Assembly (NCBI GenBank): GCA_014728565.1
Contig: WJLK01000046.1
Coordinates: forward strand, 1 to 12,374
DNA: 12,374 nt
Direction: 5' to 3'
DNA from: Candidatus Pacearchaeota archaeon
GTDB lineage: Archaea; Nanobdellota; Nanobdellia; Pacearchaeales; GW2011-AR1
Below the pieces are notes generated by a model, which did no database searches, was not told the origin of the DNA, and saw only the letters and a list, made by a program, of their open reading frames with translations. Position numbers and translations under genes: made by a program. Positions within the stretch are counted from its first letter, which is position 1; each line of letters opens with the position of its first letter. Positions 1 to 6,387 of the stretch are shown piece by piece.

Positions 1-36
1 AATCGGATTCCATCTCGGAATTAGATTAGATTTCAT
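1..36 (-). CDS. N-terminal fragment of a gene running off the left edge; possible Hsp20-type small heat-shock protein
   Basis: Only the first 12 codons are inside the window (MKSNLIPRWNPI). The start is well supported: an ATG at 36 follows a strong Shine-Dalgarno, GGAGGTGA, with a 5-base spacer, complementary to the usual archaeal 16S 3' end. The sequence LIPRWNP resembles the opening of many prokaryotic Hsp20 proteins, which often begin with a few residues, then L-[IV]-P-x-W-[ND]-P-F. Twelve residues cannot prove a family, so the Hsp20 identity is an inference. If right, the product would be a cytoplasmic holdase chaperone, and the unusual structured leader (next entry) would suit heat-controlled expression. 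The gene runs divergently from the membrane-protein operon that begins at 346. Confidence 0.55.
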   Translation of the reverse strand, partial: MKSNLIPRWNPI

Positions 37-39
37 TGT

Positions 40-79
40 GTTCACCTCCTCTTTACTTAGTTAAATGAGGTGAACCTCC
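40..79 (-). promoter_or_regulatory. Shine-Dalgarno site within a 9-bp inverted repeat (RNA switch or operator)
   Basis: GTTCACCTC at 40-48 and GAGGTGAAC at 67-75 are perfect inverted copies separated by 18 bases. On the minus-strand transcript the downstream arm is the ribosome-binding site itself (GGAGGTGAAC), so the upstream arm would act as an anti-Shine-Dalgarno. The upstream arm is also part of a local palindrome, GAGGTTCACCTC (minus strand, 78-67), preceded by a second GGAGG. Two readings are possible: an RNA hairpin that hides the ribosome-binding site, or a pair of protein-binding half-sites in DNA. If transcription begins near 65 (an AT-rich box lies at about 88-97) the upstream arm would not be transcribed, which favours the DNA-operator reading. 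Confidence 0.5.
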
Positions 80-99
80 TTTAAAGAATTATTTTTTAG

Positions 100-237
100 A
101 CACGCTCCTACCGAGAAAACTGGATTGAAATTAAGAGTATATCAATTAAAGAGTAATTCTTACTAAAAGGTTAATATTCATGTAGAGTCCTGAAATATAG
201 GTCTATGAAGAGTACAAGTGTTTCTCACAACATAAAC
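100..237. other. Intergenic spacer without a recognisable gene
   Basis: Apart from the leader elements at 40-79 and the TATA box at 238-245, the divergent spacer between the left-edge gene and the membrane-protein operon shows nothing I can name. I saw no tRNA-like or C/D-box-like pattern. A decamer, TGTAGAGTCC at 181-190, recurs at 12234-12243. Confidence 0.4.
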
Positions 238-245
238 TTTATATA
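238..245 (+). promoter_or_regulatory. TATA box for the 346-1529 operon
   Basis: TTTATATA is a good archaeal TATA element. Initiation about 25-26 bases downstream would fall at about 267, exactly at an ATG that opens a 30-codon reading frame (267-359) overlapping the start of the next gene. The operon message would thus either be leaderless for this mini-ORF or carry a leader of about 80 bases before the membrane-protein start. Confidence 0.5.
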
Positions 246-345
246 TTGAAATCCTTTTAACTTGTTATGAAAAGAGGTAAAAAAAATTTAATTCTATTTG
301 TATTTTCTACTAGAGGATTTTCCAAAATAAAAATATGTTGTGAAT

Positions 346-537
346 ATGAAAAAATCTAGAAAAGTAAGCAAGAAGAAAGATAATTCAGTGATTATGCTTT
401 TAGTTGGAATATTTCTATTCCTGGTAGGAATAATTCTGATTAATTTTTCATCATTATTCGCATGGGTATTGATTATTATTAGTTCAGTTATCATTATTAG
501 GGAGATGTTTATGATTAGAAAATTTAATAAAAAATGA
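346..537 (+). CDS. Small two-helix membrane protein, first gene of an operon with an AI-2E transporter
   Basis: This is an unrecognised protein of 63 residues. A very basic N-terminus (KKSRKVSKKKD) is followed by two hydrophobic segments (about residues 15-34 and 37-54) and a short basic tail, so both ends should lie in the cytoplasm with a tight hairpin across the membrane. I chose the ATG at 346; an in-frame GTG at 340 would add two residues, and a stop at 328-330 closes the frame upstream. Its TGA overlaps the next start as ATGA (534-537), which indicates translational coupling with the AI-2E transporter and suggests a related membrane role. The family is unknown; the length and composition suit a helper or structural small membrane protein, but that is an inference. 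Confidence 0.65.
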   Translation: MKKSRKVSKKKDNSVIMLLVGIFLFLVGIILINFSSLFAWVLIIISSVIIIREMFMIRKFNKK

Positions 538-1529
538 AGGAAAAAAAATTCAGACAGTATTCTGCAATAATACTTGTAATAATACTCTCCTTGTTTTTAT
601 TATATGTTGTTTACAAGTTTAGTAATGGTTTTTTTGGTGCTCTTTTATTGTATGTTATCTTACTTCCTGTCTATAAATTCCTGGTGAATAAAAAAATAAA
701 TAAAAAAATTGCTGCAACTATAACTGTCTTGATATCTTTTTTTGTTATAATCATTCCACTATTATTTGTTTTGTTTATAATAGGCAATCAGATATTTAAT
801 TTTCTTAGGAATCCTCTTCTAATAGAGAGCATGATAATCAGTTCCAGTGAGTTTCTAACAAGAGTATCTCCACATTTAAATGAGGTTTTTTTATCTAGAC
901 AGATTAACAGTTTAACAAATTCTGCAGCTTCTTTATTTTTAGATATTGCAACTAATGTAGGAGTTTTTATAATAAATCTGTTTATAGCTCTTTTTTTGTT
1001 ATATTTTATGTTGGTTAAAAGTCCTTTGCTTGATAAAGTGCAAAAATTCATACCTTTTAATAAGAAAAACACTAAAAAACTTATTAAAAATTTAAAAGAT
1101 ATTTCTTATGGAACTGTTTTAGTAGGAGGAATTATTGCAATAGTTCAGGGAGGGCTTCTGACAATTGCATTTTTAATATTTGATATAAAAGGAGCTTTTT
1201 TATGGGGATTTATTGCTGCTATTTTATCTTTTTTGCCAATAATAGGTCCTCCTATTATATGGGTTCCTGCCTCACTAATTCAGTTTTTTCAGAGAGATTA
1301 TATCGCAGGAACTGGTATTCTTATTCTTGGCATATTTTTAAGTAATATAGATAATTTGATAAGACCTTATTTAGGAGACAAGATTTCAAGAATCCATCCT
1401 TTGATAACACTTATTGGGATTTTTGTAGGTGTTCCTGTTTTTGGATTAATTGGGATTTTTGTAGGACCTCTTTTGATATCTTATTCCTTGCTAATTATAA
1501 GAATGTTTAGGGAGGAGTATATTAAATGA
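534..1529 (+). CDS. AI-2E family transporter (PF01594-type permease)
   Basis: This polytopic protein of 331 residues is close to the usual family length. Hydrophobic segments lie near residues 10-27, 32-50, 60-84, 140-160, 195-216, 220-248, 255-272 and 288-325. The C-terminal half carries the family signature: FLPIIGPPIIWVPASL (233-248), the NIDNLIRP segment (271-278), HPL (288-290), then G-V-P-V-F-G-L-I-G-I-F-V-G-P (299-312). The large loop between about residues 85 and 138 is also typical. Members export or exchange small molecules or ions: some handle autoinducer-2 and some act as Na+/H+ antiporters, so the substrate cannot be read from sequence. The start overlaps the preceding small membrane gene by four bases (ATGA). 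A 17-bp direct repeat at 1413-1429 and 1449-1465 encodes IGIFVG twice and lies inside the conserved helix, so it reflects protein repetition. Confidence 0.93.
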   Translation: MKEKKFRQYSAIILVIILSLFLLYVVYKFSNGFFGALLLYVILLPVYKFLVNKKINKKIAATITVLISFFVIIIPLLFVLFIIGNQIFNFLRNPLLIESMIISSSEFLTRVSPHLNEVFLSRQINSLTNSAASLFLDIATNVGVFIINLFIALFLLYFMLVKSPLLDKVQKFIPFNKKNTKKLIKNLKDISYGTVLVGGIIAIVQGGLLTIAFLIFDIKGAFLWGFIAAILSFLPIIGPPIIWVPASLIQFFQRDYIAGTGILILGIFLSNIDNLIRPYLGDKISRIHPLITLIGIFVGVPVFGLIGIFVGPLLISYSLLIIRMFREEYIK

Positions 1530-1550
1530 TTTTGAGTTATAAAAATTAAC

Positions 1551-1817
1551 CTAATTCTTGCCTCTTTTAAAGAAGTTTTCAGATCTACAAACTAATTCAC
1601 CTCTCTGAGGTTCTTTGCAAATACCTTTTATTTCTTCACCTCTTAATGAAAAATTACATTCATCTCCTGGATCCAGTTCTTTACATGCAACTCTTTCTTC
1701 TCTTAGACAACCTATCTTTTTATTTAACATCTTAAAATTTACAAGAATAAAAATAGTTAATGCCAGAAGAACAACTATTATCAATATTACTTCAATGCTT
1801 GGCTTTTTTAATTTCAT
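1551..1817 (-). CDS. Small membrane-anchored Cys-rich protein
   Basis: The protein has 88 residues. A short basic start leads into a single hydrophobic helix (about 8-28), followed by an outside-facing domain of about 55 residues with five cysteines at 37, 45, 54, 67 and 77. The stretch from 44 to 78 has the pattern A-C-x8-C-x12-C-x9-C with G-D-E-C, I-K-G-I-C and LVC. From memory this resembles a short Cys-rich motif found in many exported prokaryotic proteins, of the form AC...GDxC......G.C....LxC; its function is not established. Four cysteines could form two disulfides, leaving C37 near the membrane. The gene follows the VTT protein by 32 bases on the same strand. A TATA-like TAAAAATATT around 1838-1847 suggests it may also have its own promoter. 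It is convergent with the AI-2E gene, with about 21 bases between stops. Confidence 0.7.
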   Translation of the reverse strand: MKLKKPSIEVILIIVVLLALTIFILVNFKMLNKKIGCLREERVACKELDPGDECNFSLRGEEIKGICKEPQRGELVCRSENFFKRGKN

Positions 1818-1849
1818 TTTTTTAAATAGTTTTTGTTTTTTTAATATTT

Positions 1850-2398
1850 TTAGATAACCCAGACTATTAAGTAGATGAATATAATGAAGTGAAAGATTCT
1901 TGGTATAATTGCATAAATACTAAATTCACGAGGTGTCATTTTAAAAACACCTCCCATTACAGGAAAATAGGGAAGAGGTGTTAAAGCTAAAAGTGTTATT
2001 GATATTTTTCCATATTTATCAAACCATCTAAGAGATTTTTTATAATTTTTTCTGCTAACAAAAAATCCTGCTACTGAATCTCCATAATGAATTCCAATAA
2101 AATAAGCAACATAATTAGCAGTTATTCCAAATAAAACAGTTATTATTATTAGATATAGTAGGTCTAAATTAAATAATAATCCAGTTGTAAAAGGCACAAG
2201 TGCACTTAAAAATGGTTGTGGAATAAGTTCTAAAACAAAAACAAAAACTATAATTCCCAGATATCCCCATGTTCTTATCTGCTCCTCTAAAAAACCTCCT
2301 GTTAATTCTGATAGTGTTCTATAATTTATAAGAATGATTAAAAGCAGGATCAATATCAAAGATATTACAATATAAGTTCTCATTAATTTTTTATTCAT
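1850..2398 (-). CDS. VTT-domain membrane protein (TVP38/TMEM64/DedA-like)
   Basis: This 182-residue membrane protein has an N-terminal anchor helix (about 8-26). The VTT core follows, with hydrophobic stretches at about 45-75, 80-104, 133-150 and 160-181. Family features that are visible: the re-entrant region LELIPQPFLSALVPFTTG (56-73), a small-residue segment around G91-Y99, the amphipathic FDKYGK (126-131), and LTPLPYFPVMGGVFKM (139-154) in place of the usual P-L-P-G-x-P...G...M, then F159. In bacteria and eukaryotes related proteins act in membrane homeostasis; DedA and TMEM41/VMP1 relatives scramble or flip lipids. The archaeal substrate is unknown. The start is an ATG, with AATATAAG on the minus strand (2431-2424) about 29 bases upstream, suggesting near-leaderless transcription. 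It probably shares a transcript with the Cys-rich protein downstream. Confidence 0.88.
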   Translation of the reverse strand: MNKKLMRTYIVISLILILLLIILINYRTLSELTGGFLEEQIRTWGYLGIIVFVFVLELIPQPFLSALVPFTTGLLFNLDLLYLIIITVLFGITANYVAYFIGIHYGDSVAGFFVSRKNYKKSLRWFDKYGKISITLLALTPLPYFPVMGGVFKMTPREFSIYAIIPRIFHFIIFIYLIVWVI

Positions 2399-2423
2399 CT
2401 TTATATGAAAGTAATTCTCTGTT

Positions 2424-2431
2424 CTTATATT
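2424..2431 (-). promoter_or_regulatory. TATA-like box for the VTT gene
   Basis: AATATAAG on the minus strand is centred about 29 bases before the ATG at 2398. A 16-bp palindrome begins two bases upstream of it. Confidence 0.4.
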
Positions 2432-2432
2432 T

Positions 2433-2448
2433 TACTGAAGTTTCAGTA
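2433..2448. promoter_or_regulatory. 16-bp palindrome between divergent promoters (candidate operator)
   Basis: TACTGAA-GT-TTCAGTA has perfect 7-bp arms around a 2-base centre. It sits between the TATA-like boxes of the VTT gene (2424-2431, minus) and the primase-like gene (about 2464-2470, plus), where a bound dimeric regulator could block both. A 7-bp palindrome is expected about once by chance in 12 kb, so the position is the main argument. Confidence 0.4.
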
Positions 2449-2463
2449 TTTTTAAATAAATGC

Positions 2464-2471
2464 TTAAAAAC
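2464..2471 (+). promoter_or_regulatory. TATA-like box for the primase-like gene
   Basis: TTAAAAAC is centred about 25 bases before the ATG at 2492, as expected for a leaderless transcript. Neighbouring AT-rich stretches at 2449-2458 and 2471-2480 make the exact box uncertain. No Shine-Dalgarno precedes the start. Confidence 0.35.
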
Positions 2472-2491
2472 TTTAAAATATTCCTGAGTTT

Positions 2492-3646
2492 ATGTTGAAA
2501 AGTGAACCCTCTTTTTCAAGAGGAACTGCAGTTGAAGGAAGTTTATCTCCTGGAGAATATTCAGAAGAACTAGAAAGATTAAAGGATAGCATATCAAGGC
2601 CTGTCAGAGGTTTTATTAATGGTAAACGTTCTTATAAATGGCAGGTTGTAGTAACTCCTCTTAAGTCAAAAGACTTTTATTATCTGGAAGAACAATTCAA
2701 AGGAAGCATAAGGGAGTATCTTGATGGGTGGTCTGAAAGAGAGATAAGAAGGTGGGAAAGAGGATCTTATAAGATTAAGAATCATCTTGGTTATATTTTT
2801 CCGCATCATAATCTGGTTTTTCTTTTTAGTGAATATACTTTAAAAGATATGTCTTTTTTACAAGAGGAATTTGAAAATTTAGGTTATAAGATTGTTTTAA
2901 AAAGAAACAGAACTTCTAGAGGAAGATCCTTATATTCTGAACAATGGAGTCTTGAGAATCATGATGAAGTTCTTAGAATGCTCAGAGATCCAGAAAATTC
3001 TGAAATAAATGCTGCAGATTCAAGAGCTCAGCAAATAGTTGATTTGGTCCATGGAAGTATAGGTGCTGAGACTTATAATTATGCGGTTTTTATTCCAAAA
3101 CACTGGGTTAGGCATCTCTATGATCCTAAGGAATTAAGGCTCTCTCCAGTGAAAAAAGTTGTTGAAGTTCCTGCTAACTGGAGGAGCAGTGGATTAGACG
3201 AACTTTGTAAAGGACTTCCTCTGACAAGAGCAATTGGTCTTACATCAGGAGTTAAGACTGGAAATAGAGAAAAACATATTCCTATGATTGATTTTGAAGA
3301 AATGTTCAGTTATTCCTGGCCTTGTCCTGATGAAAGAGTTAATGAAACTCTTAAGAGAATCAATATTCCTGGAATAGTTGTTTCTTCAGGAGCCTCTTAT
3401 CATTTTTATGGTTTTGATTTATTAGAGAGTTCTGAATGGATTCAGTATATGGATATGCTTAAGCAACTTCCGTATGTAGATAAGAATTGGCCAGACCTGC
3501 AGTTAAAACAGGGATTTCCTATGTTAAGACTAACTCCTTCAAGAAGAAAATTTTCACAACCCTGTTATTTGAGAAATTTTCATCCAGATTCAACAGGAAG
3601 TGATAGTGATTCAGATTCTTATGAAGAACAGCTTGCTGCAGCATGA
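2492..3646 (+). CDS. Uncharacterised protein with archaeo-eukaryotic primase-like motifs
   Basis: I do not recognise this 384-residue soluble protein with certainty. The C-terminal half has an ordered set of motifs that recalls the catalytic core of the archaeo-eukaryotic primase superfamily. IPMIDFE (263-269) could be motif I, with D267 and E269 as metal ligands. SSGASYHFYG (298-307) resembles the S-G-x-x-x-H motif II, with H304. LPYVDKNW (326-333) could be the h-D motif III, and LRLTPS (345-350) follows, as a strand after motif III often does. Residues 310-325 (LESSEWIQYMDMLKQL) would be the helix between II and III. The first half (about 45-210) has mixed alpha/beta character, with SKDFYYLEEQF and LKDMSFLQEEF at similar spacing, but no motif I know. 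The tail from 367 is an acidic Ser-Asp run (STGSDSDSDSYEEQ). I infer a nucleotide-binding or primase/polymerase-like role. The gene is transcribed alone, divergently from the VTT gene. Confidence 0.6.
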   Translation: MLKSEPSFSRGTAVEGSLSPGEYSEELERLKDSISRPVRGFINGKRSYKWQVVVTPLKSKDFYYLEEQFKGSIREYLDGWSEREIRRWERGSYKIKNHLGYIFPHHNLVFLFSEYTLKDMSFLQEEFENLGYKIVLKRNRTSRGRSLYSEQWSLENHDEVLRMLRDPENSEINAADSRAQQIVDLVHGSIGAETYNYAVFIPKHWVRHLYDPKELRLSPVKKVVEVPANWRSSGLDELCKGLPLTRAIGLTSGVKTGNREKHIPMIDFEEMFSYSWPCPDERVNETLKRINIPGIVVSSGASYHFYGFDLLESSEWIQYMDMLKQLPYVDKNWPDLQLKQGFPMLRLTPSRRKFSQPCYLRNFHPDSTGSDSDSDSYEEQLAAA

Positions 3647-3653
3647 TGTTGAT

Positions 3654-3899
3654 TTATTTTTTATTTTCAATAAAATTTTTAATATTCTCTCCAATTTTAT
3701 CAAGGCTTGCATCTTCAATCAGGTCTCTTGCCTTTCCCAGAAGATTTTTATGCCATTTCCAGCAGAGTCTTCCAATTCCAAAATCACAAGTTATTCCTGG
3801 ATCTTCTGCTAGTAATCCTCCGTAAATTCCCAAGGCAAGAAATAGAACTAAAAGAACTGATATTAATGCTATGGCAATTATCCACTTCTTTTTGTTCAT
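3654..3899 (-). CDS. Small single-helix membrane protein
   Basis: This 81-residue protein has a basic N-terminus (MNKKKW), one hydrophobic helix (about 6-29) and a hydrophilic remainder with two cysteines (38 and 46). Its amphipathic Lys/Glu-rich C-terminal helix (about 52-81: KARDLIEDAS, DKIGENIKNF) could pack on the membrane or a partner. The first 30 residues could alternatively be a signal peptide, since A-L-G and L-L-A precede a charged stretch. I do not recognise the family. The stop lies seven bases from that of the convergent primase-like gene, and the promoter region is shared divergently with ppsA. A TATA element, TTTTTATA, on the minus strand (3928-3921) is centred 25-26 bases before the ATG, so the message is probably leaderless. 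Confidence 0.7.
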   Translation of the reverse strand: MNKKKWIIAIALISVLLVLFLALGIYGGLLAEDPGITCDFGIGRLCWKWHKNLLGKARDLIEDASLDKIGENIKNFIENKK

Positions 3900-3920
3900 A
3901 GTTAATAGATGACAAAAGAG

Positions 3921-3928
3921 TATAAAAA
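3921..3928 (-). promoter_or_regulatory. TATA box for the small membrane protein at 3654-3899
   Basis: TTTTTATA on the minus strand is centred 25-26 bases upstream of the ATG at 3899, the spacing expected for leaderless archaeal transcripts. Confidence 0.5.
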
Positions 3929-3956
3929 TTTATAGAATTTTAAAAAAACCTGAAAC

Positions 3957-3964
3957 TTTATAAA
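3957..3964 (+). promoter_or_regulatory. TATA box for ppsA
   Basis: TTTATAAA is the strongest TATA match in the window. Initiation about 26 bases downstream would give a leader of roughly 6-8 bases containing AGAGG (3988-3992) directly against the ATG at 3993, too close to act as a normal ribosome-binding site. The message is effectively leaderless. Confidence 0.6.
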
Positions 3965-3992
3965 CAAGAGGAGTTTTTTATATTAAAAGAGG

Positions 3993-6377
3993 ATGGAAAA
4001 AAACAAAAAATTTATTTTAAGATTTGATGAATTGTCTATAAATGATGTTCCTTTAGTTGGAGGTAAAAATGCCAGTCTTGGTGAGATGTATAGGCAGTTG
4101 AAGTCCAGAGGAGTCAGAGTTCCAAATGGTTTTGCAGTAACTGCATATGCTTATGAATATTTTATTGAAAAGGCAGGAGTCAAGGACAAGATAAAAAAAA
4201 TTCTTGAGAAACTGAATTTTCATAATACAAGAAGCCTGATGGCAAGTGGACAGAAAATTAGAAATCTTATTCTTAAAAGTAAGATACCAAAAGAGGTAGA
4301 GGAAGAAATAGCAAAAGCTTACAAGGAATTATGCAGAGAGTATGAAAGAAATACTGATGTTGCTGTGAGAAGTTCTGCAACTGCAGAGGATCTTCCTGAT
4401 GCAAGTTTTGCAGGTCAGCAGGAAACTTATCTGAATATCAAGGGAGAGAAAGAGTTGTTAAAGTCCTGTAAGAAATGTTTTGCTTCTTTATTTACAAACA
4501 GAGCTATTTCTTACAGAGAGGACAAGGGATTTGACCATTTTAAGATTGCTCTAAGCATTGGAATTCAGAAAATGGTGAGAAGTGATCTTTCTAGTTCAGG
4601 AGTCATGTTCTCAATTGATACTGAGTCTGGTTTTAAAGACGCTGTTTTTATAACTAGTTCTTATGGTCTAGGAGAGAATATTGTTCAGGGAAAAGTAAAT
4701 CCTGATGAATTCTATGTTCACAAACCAACTCTTATGAAAGGTTTTAAACCAATAATTCAGAAAGATTTAGGAGAAAAAGAGATAAAGATGGTCTATGACA
4801 AGAAAAAACCAACTAAAAACACCAAAGTGAGTGAAAAACAGAGAGATGAATTTTCTATTACTGATGATGAAGTTTTAAAACTATCAAAATGGGCTGTTAT
4901 AATAGAGGAGCATTATAAAAAACCAATGGATATTGAGTGGGCTAAAGACGGTAAATTAAAGCAATTGTTTATTGTTCAGGCTCGTCCTGAGACAGTTCAG
5001 AGTCAGAGAGACAAGAAAGTTCTTGAGGAGTATGTTTTAAAACAAAAAGGAAAAGTCATTGTAGAGGGCAATAGTGTTGGAAACAAGATAGGGGCTGGAA
5101 AAACAAATATAATAGAGGATGTCAAGGATATTCATAATTTCAAAAAAGGAGAGGTTCTGATTACTGACATGACTGACCCTGACTGGGAACCTATTATGAA
5201 AATTGCCTCTGCTATTGTAACTAATCGGGGTGGAAGAACTTGCCATGCAGCAATAGTCAGCAGAGAACTTGGAATTCCATGCATTGTTGGAACTAACAAT
5301 GCAACTTCTAAAATAAAAAATAAAAAAGATGTTACTGTAAGTTGTGCAGATGGTGAGAGAGGTCATGTTTATTCAGGAATCTTAAAATACGAAGTAAAGA
5401 AATTTGATTTAGATGTCATTCCAAAAACTAGGACAAAAATAATGATGAATCTTGGAAATCCTGAATCCGCCTTTGAGCAGAGTTTTATTCCAAACGAGGG
5501 AGTTGGACTTGCAAGAGAGGAGTTTATTATTAATTCTTATATAAAGGTCCATCCAAATGCACTTATTAATTTCAGCAAGATTAAAGATAAAGAATTAAAG
5601 AATAAAATAGAAAAACTTACTGGTGGTTATAAAAACAAGGAGCAGTTTTTTATTGATAAATTGGCAGAAGGTATTGGAATGATTGCTGCTGCTTTTTATC
5701 CTAAGGATGTTATTGTAAGAACAAGTGATTTTAAATCCAATGAATATGCTGGTCTGATTGGAGGAAAGGATTATGAACCTGATGAGGATAATCCTATGAT
5801 AGGATGGAGAGGCGCATCAAGATATTATAAGGAAGGTTATAGAAAAGCATTTGAATTGGAGTGTAAGGCATTTAAGAAAGTCAGAGATGAATTTGGATTA
5901 AAAAATGTTAAAATAATGATTCCTTTTTGCAGGACTGTTGATGAGGGTAAGAAAGTTCTTGAAATAATGCAGAAAAATGGTCTTAAAAGAGGTCAGCAAG
6001 GATTAGAGGTTTATGTGATGTGTGAGATTCCTAGTAATGTTATTCTTGCTGATGAATTTGCAAAAATCTTTGATGGATTCAGTATTGGAAGCAATGATCT
6101 GACTCAGTTGGTTCTTGGATTAGACAGAGATTCTGAAATTGTAAGTGATATTTATGATGAGAGAAATCTTGCTGTTAAAAGATTTGTAAAACAGGTTATA
6201 AACAAAGCAAGAAAGAACAACAGAAAAATAGGAATTTGTGGACAGGCTCCTTCTGATTTTCCTGATTTTGCACAGTTTCTTGTTGAGTGTGGAATTGATT
6301 CAATATCTCTTAATCCTGATTCAGTAATTAAGACAAGAATCAAAATAGCAGAGACTGAGAAAAAAATATCCAAATAA
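3993..6377 (+). CDS. ppsA: Phosphoenolpyruvate synthase (pyruvate, water dikinase)
   Basis: This cytoplasmic enzyme converts pyruvate, ATP and water to PEP, AMP and phosphate, feeding gluconeogenesis; in some archaea the reverse reaction makes ATP. Its 794 residues match the family length and all domains are present in order. The N-terminal PEP/pyruvate-binding ATP-grasp domain has LVGGKNASLGEM (21-32) and VAVRSSATAEDLPDASFAGQ (123-142). The swivelling phosphohistidine domain has GGRTCHAAIVSRELGIPCIVG (413-433), with H418 as the phosphorylated residue. The C-terminal TIM barrel has EGVGLAREEF (502-511, R508), VRTSDFKSNEY (575-585, R576), GWRGAS (604-609, R606), IMIPFCR (641-647), GSNDLTQLVLGLDRDS (699-714) and the catalytic-Cys motif GICGQAPSD (747-755, C749). 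No key residue is missing, so it should be active. The gene stands alone, convergent with the secreted protein, with only ten bases between stops. Confidence 0.97.
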   Translation: MEKNKKFILRFDELSINDVPLVGGKNASLGEMYRQLKSRGVRVPNGFAVTAYAYEYFIEKAGVKDKIKKILEKLNFHNTRSLMASGQKIRNLILKSKIPKEVEEEIAKAYKELCREYERNTDVAVRSSATAEDLPDASFAGQQETYLNIKGEKELLKSCKKCFASLFTNRAISYREDKGFDHFKIALSIGIQKMVRSDLSSSGVMFSIDTESGFKDAVFITSSYGLGENIVQGKVNPDEFYVHKPTLMKGFKPIIQKDLGEKEIKMVYDKKKPTKNTKVSEKQRDEFSITDDEVLKLSKWAVIIEEHYKKPMDIEWAKDGKLKQLFIVQARPETVQSQRDKKVLEEYVLKQKGKVIVEGNSVGNKIGAGKTNIIEDVKDIHNFKKGEVLITDMTDPDWEPIMKIASAIVTNRGGRTCHAAIVSRELGIPCIVGTNNATSKIKNKKDVTVSCADGERGHVYSGILKYEVKKFDLDVIPKTRTKIMMNLGNPESAFEQSFIPNEGVGLAREEFIINSYIKVHPNALINFSKIKDKELKNKIEKLTGGYKNKEQFFIDKLAEGIGMIAAAFYPKDVIVRTSDFKSNEYAGLIGGKDYEPDEDNPMIGWRGASRYYKEGYRKAFELECKAFKKVRDEFGLKNVKIMIPFCRTVDEGKKVLEIMQKNGLKRGQQGLEVYVMCEIPSNVILADEFAKIFDGFSIGSNDLTQLVLGLDRDSEIVSDIYDERNLAVKRFVKQVINKARKNNRKIGICGQAPSDFPDFAQFLVECGIDSISLNPDSVIKTRIKIAETEKKISK

Positions 6378-6387
6378 AAAACAAAAA

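Noticed and set aside
41..50. TTCACCTCCT resembles the 3' end of 16S rRNA
   Set aside because: No other 16S sequence is near; it is the complement of a strong Shine-Dalgarno on the minus strand.
788..1072. Minus-strand reading frame of 94 codons
   Set aside because: It is antisense to the clearly coding AI-2E gene and shows no protein-like features. The same holds for 5037-5366, 6152-6373, 7891-8214 and 10089-10292.
1413..1465. 17-bp direct repeat (ATTGGGATTTTTGTAGG twice)
   Set aside because: It encodes IGIFVG twice in a conserved helix of the AI-2E transporter, a normal protein repetition in that family.
1615..1857. Plus-strand reading frame of 80 codons opposite the Cys-rich gene
   Set aside because: The minus frame has a helix plus patterned cysteines and a plausible promoter; this one does not. 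3600-3901 plus frames and 6858-7052 were dropped for the same reason, and 11988-12194 too.
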